Assembly: GCF_036231965.1 (NCBI RefSeq)
Contig: NZ_CP109499.1
Coordinates: 7,006,001-7,070,000, forward strand
Length of the DNA stretch: 64,000 nt
Reading direction: 5' to 3'
DNA from: Streptomyces sp. NBC_01428
GTDB taxonomy: Bacteria; Actinomycetota; Actinomycetes; Streptomycetales; Streptomycetaceae
Shown in pieces: positions 18,882-27,427 of this stretch. A program made the position numbers and the translations under genes. Position 1 is the first letter of the stretch; the number at the start of each line of letters is the position of its first letter. Below the pieces are notes generated by a model that made no database searches, had not been told where the DNA came from, and was given only the letters and a program-made list of their open reading frames with translations.

Positions 18882-19631
18882 TCAGCCGACGGCGGTCACC
18901 AGAACCGCCACGGACGGGGTGTCCCGAGCCGCCTCCGCGACCGCCGTCCTGACCGCGCGAGCCACCTCCACCGCCCGGAAGCCGGCCGCGACCGCGAGTT
19001 CCACGCGGACGTGACGCCGGGGCACGGCCGACTCCGCGGTGGCGGGAGTCCCGATGTCCACCGATCGGCCCAACGCGTCCGTCAGACGGGTGACACCCGC
19101 GACGCCCCGGACGACGGCGGCGATCCGTGCCTCCTCCGGACCGTCCGGGACCTTCGGCTCCACGGGCGCGGCACCCTCCCGTACGTCCTGCTCGTCCTTC
19201 CGGGACGTCATCTGCGCGTCCGTCAGCAGGTCCGTCACCTGGAGGTCCACCTCGCTCACGTCGAGGCCGAGGCGCTGTGCCGCCGCGGCCGACAGGGCGA
19301 GCCGCAGCCGCTCCGCGGTCGCCGGCAGCGAGTCGGCCCCCGGGGCGGTGGGATCCGCCGCCGCCCCGAACTCCGCCGTCACGCGCAGCGGACCGGGCGC
19401 GAGGGCACTCGGCGGGGCCGGCACGGCGGAGGCGTACGGCCCGTCCGGATCGGCGAGCGCGATCCGCAGCGTGCCGAGGCGCACGCCGTCCACGGCCGTC
19501 GCCGCCCGCCGCAGCACGGCGTCCGCGGCGCTCTCCGTGATCCACGCGCCGTCGCGCGAAAGGCCCAGCGGCAGCAGCCTGCCGAGTCCGAGCTGATTCC
19601 GTACCACCTGCGCCCACCGGTCCGCGGTCAT
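18882..19631 (-). CDS. Conserved hypothetical protein next to the Asp23 operon
   Basis: A 249-residue protein with no recognised catalytic motif. It has two regions of strand-helix pattern typical of Asp23/Gls24-like folds: DGVRLGTLRIALAD near residues 51-64 and RRHVRVELAVAAGFRAVEVARAVRTAVAEAA near the C-terminus. It is divergent from the Asp23 gene, whose start is 88 bp away, so the two may share a promoter region. Some Streptomyces annotations carry an uninformative viral P10 label for this protein. A role in the same envelope-stress system is inferred only from position. Confidence 0.75.
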   Translation of the reverse strand: MTADRWAQVVRNQLGLGRLLPLGLSRDGAWITESAADAVLRRAATAVDGVRLGTLRIALADPDGPYASAVPAPPSALAPGPLRVTAEFGAAADPTAPGADSLPATAERLRLALSAAAAQRLGLDVSEVDLQVTDLLTDAQMTSRKDEQDVREGAAPVEPKVPDGPEEARIAAVVRGVAGVTRLTDALGRSVDIGTPATAESAVPRRHVRVELAVAAGFRAVEVARAVRTAVAEAARDTPSVAVLVTAVG

Positions 19632-19719
19632 GGCCCCAGCCTGCCCCATCACCGGGCGCGCGACCGCGCGACCCGACCTACTGTGGCCTCAGGAGGACGA
19701 CCGAAAGGGACGTACGGCA

Positions 19720-20202
19720 ATGACCGATATGACCGAGCGGAACCGGACGGACAGCCCCGACGCCGAGAAGGAGGCCGGGCGCAAGCCCACCAAGCGCGGC
19801 GGCGGGGACCCCGCGACGCGCGGGCGGACCACCATCGCCGACGGTGTCGTGGAGAAGATCGCCGGGCTCGCCGCGCGGGACGTCGTCGGCGTCCACGCGA
19901 TGGGCAGCGGGATGAGCCGGACCATCGGCGCGATGCGCGACCGGGTGCCCGGCACCAGCAGCAGCAAGTCCGTGACCCGTGGTGTGAAGGCCGAGGTCGG
20001 CGAGGTGCAGACCGCCCTCGACCTGGAGATCGTCGTCGACTACGGCGTCTCCATCGCCGACGTGGCGCGTGACGTGCGCGAGAACGTCGTCGCCGCCGTC
20101 GAGCGTATGACCGGCCTCGAAGTGGTCGAAGTCAACATCGCGGTGAGTGATGTGAAGCTTCCCGAGGAAGAAGACGAGGAACCGGAGTCACGTCTCCAGT
20201 GA
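19720..20202 (+). CDS. Asp23/Gls24 family envelope stress response protein
   Basis: A 160-residue Asp23-family protein. After a polar, Lys/Glu-rich N-terminal 37 residues comes the domain with TTIADGVVEKIAGLAARDVVGVH (38-60), VKAEVGEVQTALDLEIVVDYG and VVAAVERMTGLEVVEVNIAVSDV. It ends in an acidic EEEDEEPES tail. In Staphylococcus Asp23 is held at the membrane by AmaP and its loss triggers a cell-wall stress response. The ATG at 19720 opens the operon; an AAAGGGA ribosome site precedes it. First of five tightly packed genes. Confidence 0.9.
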   Translation: MTDMTERNRTDSPDAEKEAGRKPTKRGGGDPATRGRTTIADGVVEKIAGLAARDVVGVHAMGSGMSRTIGAMRDRVPGTSSSKSVTRGVKAEVGEVQTALDLEIVVDYGVSIADVARDVRENVVAAVERMTGLEVVEVNIAVSDVKLPEEEDEEPESRLQ

Positions 20203-20290
20203 CCCCCGCGTCACCGGAACGTCCCGCCCCACCACCCGGCCACCGGGTCACGCGTGATCACACGGCCGCCGAACCGCTGAGGAGCGCACC

Positions 20291-20476
20291 ATGAGCTTGG
20301 CCGTTGTCGGCATGATCGCCGGTATGGCGCTGGCCTTCGCCGGGTACTTCGGCGGATTCGGCGCCTTTCTCCTGGTGGCCGCTCTGGGCGCCGTCGGGTT
20401 CTTCGTCGGACGGTTCCTCGAGGGGGACCTGGACGTGGGCGACCTCTTCCGCGCCCGTGACGACCGGCGGCGGTGA
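20291..20476 (+). CDS. Small membrane protein of the Asp23/AmaP operon
   Basis: A 61-residue protein with two hydrophobic segments rich in Gly, Ala and Phe (about residues 4-20 and 22-43), followed by an acidic and then basic tail (EGDLDVGDLFRARDDRRR). Size and layout resemble the DUF2273-type small proteins found beside Asp23 genes in Gram-positive bacteria. The ATG at 20291 is preceded by GAGGAG. The next gene starts three bases after its stop codon, so they are translationally linked. Confidence 0.8.
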   Translation: MSLAVVGMIAGMALAFAGYFGGFGAFLLVAALGAVGFFVGRFLEGDLDVGDLFRARDDRRR

Positions 20477-20479
20477 CCC

Positions 20480-20902
20480 GTGCCAGGTCAGGTCGACCGG
20501 CTCGGTGAGACCCGGCCGGGCGTGACGACCGTGGTGGCGCCCGAGCGGGGCGCCACCCGGATCGCCGACCGGGTCGTCGCGAAGATCGCGTCGCAGGCGG
20601 CGCGCGAGGCACTCCCGCCGCTGCCGCCCGACGCCGTGCCCCCGCACGCGACCGTCGTCGTCCGGCGGCAGTCCTCCGGCGCCGGGGGAGAGGGCGACCG
20701 CCCGACGCACAGCGCCCAGGTCCGGGTCAGTCTCGAACTGGGATACCCCTCCGACATCGGTGGCCAGTGCAACGCGGTGCGTCGTCATGTCGCGGAGCGG
20801 GTAGAGGCGTTGGCGGGAATGGAAGTGCCGGAGGTCGCCGTCCAGGTGGAGCGGCTGCACCTGGCACACGGGCCGGGTTCGGTACAGGGGAGGACGCGAT
20901 GA
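20480..20902 (+). CDS. Second Asp23-like protein of the operon
   Basis: A 140-residue protein with the same fold signals as the first Asp23 gene: GATRIADRVVAKIASQAARE near residues 24-43, a strand pair ending VRVSLELGYPSDIGG, and RRHVAERVEALAGMEVPEVAVQVERL. It diverges clearly from the 160-residue paralogue, so it is probably an old duplication with a separate role. The GTG at 20480 follows three bases after the preceding stop, and its own stop overlaps the next ATG. Confidence 0.8.
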   Translation: MPGQVDRLGETRPGVTTVVAPERGATRIADRVVAKIASQAAREALPPLPPDAVPPHATVVVRRQSSGAGGEGDRPTHSAQVRVSLELGYPSDIGGQCNAVRRHVAERVEALAGMEVPEVAVQVERLHLAHGPGSVQGRTR

Positions 20903-21576
20903 GCGAGCCCCAGGGCTCCGAGAACACCCGGAAGCTGCCGGTGCTGGAGAAGTCGGACGACCCCGGCGCGCTCGGCCAGTCCGCTTCGGCGGCGGCCTAC
21001 GAACCGCTGGAGACGCTGGACGACAAGGACAGCCGCCAGGGCCGCTTCTGGTCCGCGCGACGCGTTCCGGCCTGCGTCCTCGCGATCCTGCTCTTCGTGA
21101 TCGCCGGATTCTTCCTCTACGACGTCGCGGCCGTCCGCGCCGGTCGCTCCGCCCTCGAACTGCGCAAGTGGTTCGCCCGGCAGCTCGCCGAGCGGCCTCT
21201 CGACGACACCGCCGTCCTCGTGGGCGCCGGCGTCGCCGCCGCGCTCGGGCTCTGGCTGATCCTCCTCGCCGCCACCCCCGGGCTGCGCGACGTGCTGCCC
21301 ATGCGGCGCACCCACCGCGACGTGCGGGCCGGGCTGCACCGGGGAGCCGCCGCGATGGCCCTGCGCGACCGCGCCATGGAGGTCGCCGGCGTCCAGTCGG
21401 TCCGGGTCCGCGTGAAGCGGCGCAAGGTCGACGTCCGCGCGGTGTCCCACTTCCGCGAACTCGACGACGTCCGTGCCGACCTGGACTCCACGCTCACCGA
21501 CGGCATCCAGGGACTGGGGCTGTCCCGCTCACCGGGCCTCTCGGTACGGGTCGCCCGTCCCGGACGGAAGGGGTGA
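20899..21576 (+). CDS. Two-segment membrane protein with cytoplasmic alkaline-shock-like domain (DUF6286 type)
   Basis: A 225-residue protein with a soluble acidic N-terminus, two membrane helices (about residues 57-77 and 106-126) and a C-terminal domain (DVRAGLHRGAAAMALRDRAMEVAGVQSVRVRVKRRKVDVRAVS, read in segments) with the beta-alpha pattern of Asp23/AmaP partners. The ATG at 20899 overlaps the previous stop (ATGA) and its stop overlaps the next start (TGATG). It resembles AmaP in topology and is probably a second membrane anchor of the complex. The assignment to DUF6286 is from memory of similar proteins. Confidence 0.78.
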   Translation: MSEPQGSENTRKLPVLEKSDDPGALGQSASAAAYEPLETLDDKDSRQGRFWSARRVPACVLAILLFVIAGFFLYDVAAVRAGRSALELRKWFARQLAERPLDDTAVLVGAGVAAALGLWLILLAATPGLRDVLPMRRTHRDVRAGLHRGAAAMALRDRAMEVAGVQSVRVRVKRRKVDVRAVSHFRELDDVRADLDSTLTDGIQGLGLSRSPGLSVRVARPGRKG

Positions 21577-22160
21577 TGTCCGTGCGCCGGACCGTCAACC
21601 GCGTACTGATCGGGCTGGCCGGACTCGTCCTGCTCGCCCTCGGCGGCTCCGTCCTCGCCATCGGGCTCGGCGTCAAGCCGCCCTCGTGGTGGATCCACGA
21701 CGGACGTCACGACGTGCTCCTCAGCACCGCCGAACGGACCAAGTGGCGCGACCAGGGCTGGTGGTGGCCCGTCGTCATCGCCGCCCTCGCGGTCCTCGTG
21801 CTGTTCGCCCTGTGGTGGCTGTTCGCCGACCTCCGGCGCCGGCGCCTCGCCGAGGTGCTCGTCGACACCGGTGACGGAGAGGGCGCCCTGCTGCGCGGGC
21901 GGGCGCTGGAGAGCGTGCTCGCCGCCGAGGCCGACGGGCTGGGCGGCGTCGACACGGCCCGGGTCCGCCTGACCGGCCGCCGCACCCTGCCCGAGGCGCA
22001 CGTACGGCTCCTGCTGGAACCGCACGTCGACCCCGGGCAGGTGCTGCACCAGCTGACCGTCGAGGCCCTCGCGCACGCGCGGAACTCGGCGGGCCTCGCG
22101 GCGCTCCCGGCGGAGGTGCGGCTGCGCGGCGTCAAGCACCGCGCGGAGCGCGTGACCTGA
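21576..22160 (+). CDS. amaP: AmaP-like alkaline shock response membrane anchor protein
   Basis: A 194-residue protein with two membrane helices (about residues 9-31 and 63-84) and a soluble C-terminal domain (LRGRALESVLAAEADGLGGVDTARVRLTG and following), matching the layout of AmaP, the anchor that recruits Asp23 to the membrane. A Trp-rich loop (PPSWWIHDG, QGWWWPVV) lies between and at the start of the second helix. The ATG at 21576 overlaps the upstream stop codon by one base. It is the last gene of the operon and converges on an SDR gene nine bases away. Confidence 0.83.
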   Translation: MSVRRTVNRVLIGLAGLVLLALGGSVLAIGLGVKPPSWWIHDGRHDVLLSTAERTKWRDQGWWWPVVIAALAVLVLFALWWLFADLRRRRLAEVLVDTGDGEGALLRGRALESVLAAEADGLGGVDTARVRLTGRRTLPEAHVRLLLEPHVDPGQVLHQLTVEALAHARNSAGLAALPAEVRLRGVKHRAERVT

Positions 22161-22169
22161 GCGGACCGG

Positions 22170-22925
22170 TCAGAACCCGCTGCGCATCCCGCCGTCGACC
22201 GGGACCATGATGCCGGTCAGGTACGAGGCGGCGGGGGAGAGCAGGAACGCGGCCGTGCGGCCGAACTCCTCCGGGGTGCCGTAGCGGCGCAGCGGGATAC
22301 GCGACTCGTTGGCCGCCCGGGTGGCCTCGGGGTCGGCCGACAGACCGTCCAGCTCGCGGACCCGGTCCGTGTCGATGCGTGAGGGCAGCAGTCCAACGAC
22401 GCGGATGCCGCGCGGGCCCAGCTCGTCCGCGAGGGACTTGGCGAAGCCCGCGAGGCCCGGACGCAGTCCGTTGGAGATGGTGAGCCCGCCGATCGGCTCG
22501 TACACCGAGCCGGAGAGCACGAAGCCGACGGCGCCGCCCGCGCCGAGTTCCGCGGCGGCCGCGCGGGCCAGCCGCACCGCGCCCAGGAAGACCGACTCGA
22601 AGGCGGCCGTCCACTGCTCGTCGGTGTTGTCCGCGGCGAAGCCCGGCGGCGGGCCGCCGACGCTGATGAGGATGCCGTCGAAGGCGCCGAAGTGCTCCCG
22701 GGCGGCCGCGATCAGGCGGGCCGGGGCCTCGGGGTCGGCGTTGTCGGCCGCCACCCCGACGGCGTTCGGGCCGAGCGCGGCGGCGGCGTCGGCCGCGCTC
22801 TTCGCGTCGCGCCCGCTCAGCACCACCTTCGCGCCGTCGGCGACGAGTTCCCGCGCGGCGGCGTTGCCCAGGCCACGGGTGGCACCCGTGACGACGTACA
22901 CACGATCCTTCAGTCCAAGATCCAT
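22170..22925 (-). CDS. Atypical short-chain dehydrogenase/reductase lacking the YxxxK motif
   Basis: A 251-residue Rossmann-fold SDR with the cofactor motif TGATRGLG (about residues 14-21) and a C-terminal FabG-like end (SYLTGIMVPVDGG). Where classical enzymes have Tyr-x-x-x-Lys, this protein has TISNGLRPGL after SGSVYEPIGG, so both catalytic residues are absent at the aligned place. It may use other residues or have a non-catalytic role. The ATG at 22925 is chosen because GGAGG lies nine bases upstream; an ATG at 22934 directly abuts that site. It ends nine bases from the convergent amaP gene. Confidence 0.83.
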   Translation of the reverse strand: MDLGLKDRVYVVTGATRGLGNAAARELVADGAKVVLSGRDAKSAADAAAALGPNAVGVAADNADPEAPARLIAAAREHFGAFDGILISVGGPPPGFAADNTDEQWTAAFESVFLGAVRLARAAAAELGAGGAVGFVLSGSVYEPIGGLTISNGLRPGLAGFAKSLADELGPRGIRVVGLLPSRIDTDRVRELDGLSADPEATRAANESRIPLRRYGTPEEFGRTAAFLLSPAASYLTGIMVPVDGGMRSGF

Positions 22926-22992
22926 GGCGCCCATCCTCCCCCATGCCGTGAGCCGTCTCCAGGGTGGGCGCCGGCCGGGCGGGCGGGGCGCC

Positions 22993-24816
22993 CTACGCCC
23001 CGTCGGGTGTGCCCTCGCCCTCCACCGGCGGGTTCGCGGGCGGTACCCCGAAGAGGCTGAGGGCGCTCACCACCAGGCCGATGTGGCTGAACGCCTGCGG
23101 GAAGTTGCCGAGCTGGCGCTCCGCGACGGGGTCGTACTCCTCGGACAGCAGCCCCACGTCGTTGGTGAGACCGACCAGCCGCTCGAACAGCTCGCGCGCC
23201 TCCTGCGTACGGCCCGTCAGATACAGGGCGTCGGCGAGCCAGAACGAGCAGACGACGAAGGTGCCCTCATCGCCGGGGAGCCCGTCGACATCGGTCGTCG
23301 CCGCGCTGTAGCGGCGCACCAGGAGGCCGTCGGGGGCGAGTTCGGCACGGACCGCGTCCACCGTGCCGATCACCTTCGGGTCGTCGGCGGGCAGGAAGCC
23401 GACGCGGGGGATGAGCAGCAGGGCGGCGTCGAGTTCCGCCGAGCCGTAGGACTGGGTGAAGGTGTTGCGTTCGGCGTCGAAGCCGCGCTCGCACACCTCG
23501 CGGTGCACCTCGTCGCGCATCGCCCGCCAGCCCTCCAGGTCGCCTTCGAGCGACGGGTCCTCCTCCAGGGTGCGCACGGCGCGGTCGGCGGCCACCCAGG
23601 CCATCACCTTGGAGTAGACGAAGTGCCGGCGCGGGCCGCGGATCTCCCAGATCCCCTCGTCCGGCTGCCGCCACGCCACGCGCAGGAAGTCCATCATGGC
23701 GCACTGCACGCGCCACATGTGCGGCCTCGACGGCAGGCCCGAACGCCGCGCGAGCCACAGCGAGTCGATGACCTCGCCGTACACGTCGAGCTGCAACTGC
23801 TCGACGGCGCTGTTGCCGACCCGGACGGGCGCGGAGCCCGCGTATCCGGACAGCCACGGGATCTCGTACTCCGACAGCCGGCGTTCGCCCGACAGGCCGT
23901 ACATGATCTGCAGGTCCGCCGGGTCGCCCGCGACCGCCCGCAGCAGCCAGTCGCGCCAGGCCTCGGCCTCCTCCTGATAGCCGGCCGCGAGCAGCGCCCC
24001 CAGGGTGAGCGTGGAGTCGCGCAGCCAGCAGTAGCGGTAGTCCCAGTTGCGGACACCGCCCAGCTCCTCGGGGAGCGAGGTGGTCGGGGCGGCCACGATG
24101 CCGCCGGTCGGCGCGTAGGTGAGGGCCTTCAGCGTGAGCAGGGAACGCACGACGACGTCCCGGTGCGGTCCCTCGTAACGGCAGCGGGCGGCCCATGCCC
24201 GCCAGTCCGTGACGCTCGTCTCCAGCGACTCGAAGGGATCGCTGAGCGGCGGGCGCGGGCGGTGCGAGGGGTGCCAGGTCAGGACGAAGGCGACCTTCTG
24301 ACCTGCCTCGACGGTGAACTCGGAGTAGGTGCGGAAGTTCTTGCCCCAGGTGGGGACGGGCGGTTCGCTGCGCAGCCACACCGAGTCCGGGCCCGCGACC
24401 GCCACCCGGTGCCCGTCCGACTTCCGCATCCAGGGAACGACCGACCCGTAGTCGAAGCGCAGCTGGAGCCGGCTGTTCATCCTCACCCGGCCGCTGAGTC
24501 CCTCGACGACGCGCACGAGATCGGGGGCGTGCTCCCGCTGCGGCATCAGGTCGGTCACCCGGACGGACCCCTCGGCGGTGTCCCACTCGGTGTCGAGCAC
24601 CAGGGTGTCGGGGCGGTACGCGCGCCGGGTGCACACGTCGGCGCCCTCGGGCGCGATCCGCCAGTGGCCGTTGTCCTCGTCGCCCAGCAGGGCCGCGAAG
24701 CAGGCGGCGGAGTCGAAGCGGGGAAGGCACAGCCAGTCGACGGACCCGTCGCGGCCCACCAGAGCGGCGGTCTGTTCGTCCCCGATGAGCGCGTAGTCCT
24801 CGATGCGTCGGTGCAC
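22993..24816 (-). CDS. Glycoside hydrolase family 15 protein (glucoamylase/trehalase type)
   Basis: Cytoplasmic GH15 enzyme, 607 residues, of the actinobacterial glucoamylase/trehalase branch. It opens with RRIEDYALIGD and the N-terminal beta-sandwich, followed by the (alpha/alpha)6 barrel with NWDYRYCWLRDS near residues 254-265 and a late glutamate in SEEYDP near 565, the usual general acid and base regions. The GTG at 24816 is preferred; a longer frame would overlap SURF1. In mycobacteria a homologue hydrolyses trehalose, so trehalose is a plausible substrate. No signal peptide is seen. Confidence 0.9.
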   Translation of the reverse strand: MHRRIEDYALIGDEQTAALVGRDGSVDWLCLPRFDSAACFAALLGDEDNGHWRIAPEGADVCTRRAYRPDTLVLDTEWDTAEGSVRVTDLMPQREHAPDLVRVVEGLSGRVRMNSRLQLRFDYGSVVPWMRKSDGHRVAVAGPDSVWLRSEPPVPTWGKNFRTYSEFTVEAGQKVAFVLTWHPSHRPRPPLSDPFESLETSVTDWRAWAARCRYEGPHRDVVVRSLLTLKALTYAPTGGIVAAPTTSLPEELGGVRNWDYRYCWLRDSTLTLGALLAAGYQEEAEAWRDWLLRAVAGDPADLQIMYGLSGERRLSEYEIPWLSGYAGSAPVRVGNSAVEQLQLDVYGEVIDSLWLARRSGLPSRPHMWRVQCAMMDFLRVAWRQPDEGIWEIRGPRRHFVYSKVMAWVAADRAVRTLEEDPSLEGDLEGWRAMRDEVHREVCERGFDAERNTFTQSYGSAELDAALLLIPRVGFLPADDPKVIGTVDAVRAELAPDGLLVRRYSAATTDVDGLPGDEGTFVVCSFWLADALYLTGRTQEARELFERLVGLTNDVGLLSEEYDPVAERQLGNFPQAFSHIGLVVSALSLFGVPPANPPVEGEGTPDGA

Positions 24817-24901
24817 GCAGGACCGGTTCCCGACCGGGGCGAGCGCCAATCGGGCCGCCGGAGTGGCAGGAGCGGCGACAGCGGCCGGGGAGCGGGCGCT
24901 C

Positions 24902-25720
24902 CTAGACGCTCGCCGGCTCCGCTTCCTCTTCCGGGGCCGTCTCCGCGGCCGCGGCCTCCGCGCGGTCGCGGCGCTCACGGCGGACCAGGACCACCCAGCC
25001 GAAGGGGACGCCCGCGGAGAACAGCCACCACTGGATCGCGTACGCCATGTGCGGACCGATGTCGCTGTGCTCGGGGTCTGGGATGAGTTCGGGGGAGTCG
25101 CCCCTGGGGCGCGGCGCCGTCTGCTCGACGTAGCCGCCGAGGACCTGCTTGCCGAGCCGCTGCGCCTGCTGCTCGCTGTTGATCAGCATGACCTGGCGGT
25201 CGGGCAGTCCGCGGACGTTCTTGATGCCGCTGTCGGCGGTCGTCTGGTCGGCCATCAGCCGGCCGGTGACGGTGATCTCGCCGCGCTCGGGGGCGGGGAT
25301 CTTCGGGAAGGCGGTCTGCGCGCCGTCCGCCGGGACCCAGCCGCGGTTGACCATGAGGACCCGGCCGTCGGTCAGCACGAACGGCGTCAGGACGTGATAG
25401 CCGACCTCGCCGTCGGAGTTGGTGCGGCGGCGGACGACCTCTTCGTGCGCGGTGTCGAAGTGGCCCTCGGCACTGACCCGGCGGTACAGGTCGTCGTGCC
25501 GGATGTGCCGTCCCGGCGCGGTGAGCGTCTCGGCGGGCACCGGCTTCGCCGCCAGCGAGTCGGAGATCACCGTGTTCAGGGCGACCTTGTGCTCGTGCCG
25601 GTGCAGCTGCCAGAAGCCCAGCTTGATCATCGTGGGGACGAGCACGAGGGCCACGAGGGTGAGGATCACCCACTGCCGGGACAACAGGAAGCGGTACACC
25701 CCATTGACGGTACTCGGCAT
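24902..25720 (-). CDS. SURF1 family cytochrome oxidase biogenesis protein
   Basis: A 272-residue membrane protein of the SURF1 family, which helps assemble the aa3-type cytochrome c oxidase. It has the two-helix topology of the family, with helices near residues 16-35 and 225-245, and an extracytoplasmic domain between. GFWQLHRHEHK follows the first helix and VNRGWVPADG lies near 124-133, both family landmarks. The tail is Glu/Ala-rich (AAAAETAPEEEAEPA). The ATG at 25720 is the only reasonable start. The oxidase genes themselves are not in this window. Confidence 0.92.
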   Translation of the reverse strand: MPSTVNGVYRFLLSRQWVILTLVALVLVPTMIKLGFWQLHRHEHKVALNTVISDSLAAKPVPAETLTAPGRHIRHDDLYRRVSAEGHFDTAHEEVVRRRTNSDGEVGYHVLTPFVLTDGRVLMVNRGWVPADGAQTAFPKIPAPERGEITVTGRLMADQTTADSGIKNVRGLPDRQVMLINSEQQAQRLGKQVLGGYVEQTAPRPRGDSPELIPDPEHSDIGPHMAYAIQWWLFSAGVPFGWVVLVRRERRDRAEAAAAETAPEEEAEPASV

Positions 25721-25789
25721 GGTTTCGGCCCCCGACGGGAGGGTCCCGCCGAGGGCCGCGCGTGGCCTGCTCCCGAGGTGGTCCGAGGC

Positions 25790-26023
25790 TCAGACCTTGT
25801 CGACGACCCCCGTCCTGCCCTCCGCGCGGGCGCAGTGCGCGCCGCAGTACCAGTGGCCCTCGACCTCGACGCCCTGGCCGATGACCTGCACCCGACAGTG
25901 CTCGCAGATCGGGGCCATCCGGTGGATCGCGCAGGAGAAGCAGTCGAAGACGTGCACCGCGCCCTGCGCGTGCACCTCGAAGCTCATTCCGTAGTCATTG
26001 CCGCATACTTCGCATCTCGCCAT
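25790..26023 (-). CDS. Small zinc-ribbon-like protein
   Basis: A 77-residue cysteine-rich protein with CEVC (4-7), CFSC (28-31), CEHC (40-43) and CGAHC (60-64), four cysteine pairs able to hold two metal ions. Several histidines lie between them. The pattern looks like a prokaryotic metallothionein-like or treble-clef protein; no specific function can be given. The ATG at 26023 opens the conserved part, and the 21 residues possible before it show no codon bias. It is probably co-oriented with, but separate from, the SURF1 gene. Confidence 0.8.
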   Translation of the reverse strand: MARCEVCGNDYGMSFEVHAQGAVHVFDCFSCAIHRMAPICEHCRVQVIGQGVEVEGHWYCGAHCARAEGRTGVVDKV

Positions 26024-26138
26024 GCGCCACAGGGTGGAGTGCCGTGGCGGCGCGGGCGAGCGGGGGCCGGGCGAGTCGCGCGTCAATCACCCGTACGCCC
26101 GTCACTCTCCCGTGCCCGTTCGGCCACCCGTACGTCCG

Positions 26139-27137
26139 TCACCCGCGCGACGCGGGTTCGACGTCGCGCAGCAGCTGTCCGAACGCGGCCTCGTCGATCA
26201 CCGGCGTCCCGAACTGCCGGGCCTTGACGACCTTCGACGTGGCGGCGTCGGGGTCGTTCGTCACGAGCAGGCTGGTGAGCCGGGACAGGCTCGTCGCGAC
26301 GTGCAGTCCCGCCTCCACGGCGCGGTCCTCCAGCAGTTCGCGGTCGACGGAGGTGTCGCCCGAGAACGCGACGCGCATGCCCTGCTTGAGCGGTTTGCCC
26401 GTCTCGTACCGCCCGGGGTTCGGGTAGGGGCATGCCGGACGCTTGCGCGAGGGGCGCCAACTCCCCGAGGGGTAGCCGCCCGACGCGTACCCTCCGGCCT
26501 GCCGTCCGATCCGGGGTGCCGACGTGCTGCCGGACCACTCCTTGAGCGGCAGGCATTCGAGAAGGGGCAGGCGCACCCCGTCACGCGCCGCGGCCCGCAG
26601 GCTCGGCCGGAACGCCTCGGCCAGCACGCGGGCGTCGTCCAGCGCGTGGTGCGCGCGCTGCTGCACGACCCCGAAATGCGCGGCCAGCGACTCCAGCTTG
26701 TGGTTGGGCAGCGGCAGGCCCAGCTCCTTGGAGAGGGCGATGGTGCACAGCCGCTGACGCACCGGCGCCTCGCGCTCCGCGCGCGCGTACTCGCGGGCGA
26801 TCATCGACCAGTCGAAGACCGCGTTGTGTGCGACGAGGACGCGGCCGTCGAGCCGTGCGGCGAACTCCTCGGCGATCTCCGGGAAGAGGGGCGCCCCTTC
26901 GAGCATGTCGCTGGTGAGCCCGTGGATCCACACCGGGCCCGGGTCGCGCTCGGGATTGACCATCGTGTACCAGTGGTCCTCGACCTCGCCGCGCGCGTCC
27001 AGCCGGTAGACGGCGGCGGAGATTATCCGGTCGTCGCGGGCCAGTCCTGTGGTCTCCACGTCAACGACCGCGTATCCCTGCGGATACGCGGCCGGCCAGG
27101 AGGCTGGGGACGCTGCGGTCGTGAGGTCTTCGAGCAT
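26139..27137 (-). CDS. DEDDh 3'-5' exonuclease with C-terminal BRCT domain
   Basis: A 332-residue nuclease of the DnaQ-like DEDDh family. Exo I is DVETTGL with Asp26/Glu28, Exo II is HNAVFDW with Asp109, and Exo III is HHALDDA with His163/Asp168. A basic linker (about 195-240, rich in Gly, Ser, Arg) leads to a BRCT-like domain (MRVAFSGDTSVDRELLED to the end) of the kind found in NAD-dependent ligases. The ATG at 27137 is used; a GTG six bases earlier is also possible. DNA repair or nucleic-acid processing is implied by the domain pair. Confidence 0.9.
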   Translation of the reverse strand: MLEDLTTAASPASWPAAYPQGYAVVDVETTGLARDDRIISAAVYRLDARGEVEDHWYTMVNPERDPGPVWIHGLTSDMLEGAPLFPEIAEEFAARLDGRVLVAHNAVFDWSMIAREYARAEREAPVRQRLCTIALSKELGLPLPNHKLESLAAHFGVVQQRAHHALDDARVLAEAFRPSLRAAARDGVRLPLLECLPLKEWSGSTSAPRIGRQAGGYASGGYPSGSWRPSRKRPACPYPNPGRYETGKPLKQGMRVAFSGDTSVDRELLEDRAVEAGLHVATSLSRLTSLLVTNDPDAATSKVVKARQFGTPVIDEAAFGQLLRDVEPASRG

Positions 27138-27427
27138 GGTCACTGAGGATACGGGCCGTGACTGACAGCTCCGCTGCCGCCTTCCCGGAACGCGGCACTC
27201 CCCGGGCCCCGGACGTGGCACCGCGCACGGGACCTCCCGCACGGGTGCGCCGCGCCCCGGAGTTGACGCCGCAGCGCTCCCGGGACGGCTCCCGGGACGG
27301 GCACCGGTGCGGGCTCGCGGCCCGGTGTCGCCATGACGTCCCCGCCCCCGGCGGCCCGTGTCCGCGGCCGGCGGCCGGGCCGGGCGGCGGCCGCGCGCGG
27401 TCCCGGCCGCGCTCTCCGTGCTCCGGG

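Noticed and set aside
27138..27427. Possible small gene between the exonuclease and TetR genes
   Set aside because: A plus-strand GTG frame at 27158 runs through the spacer into the TetR gene antisense, with Arg/Pro/Gly-rich content and no support.
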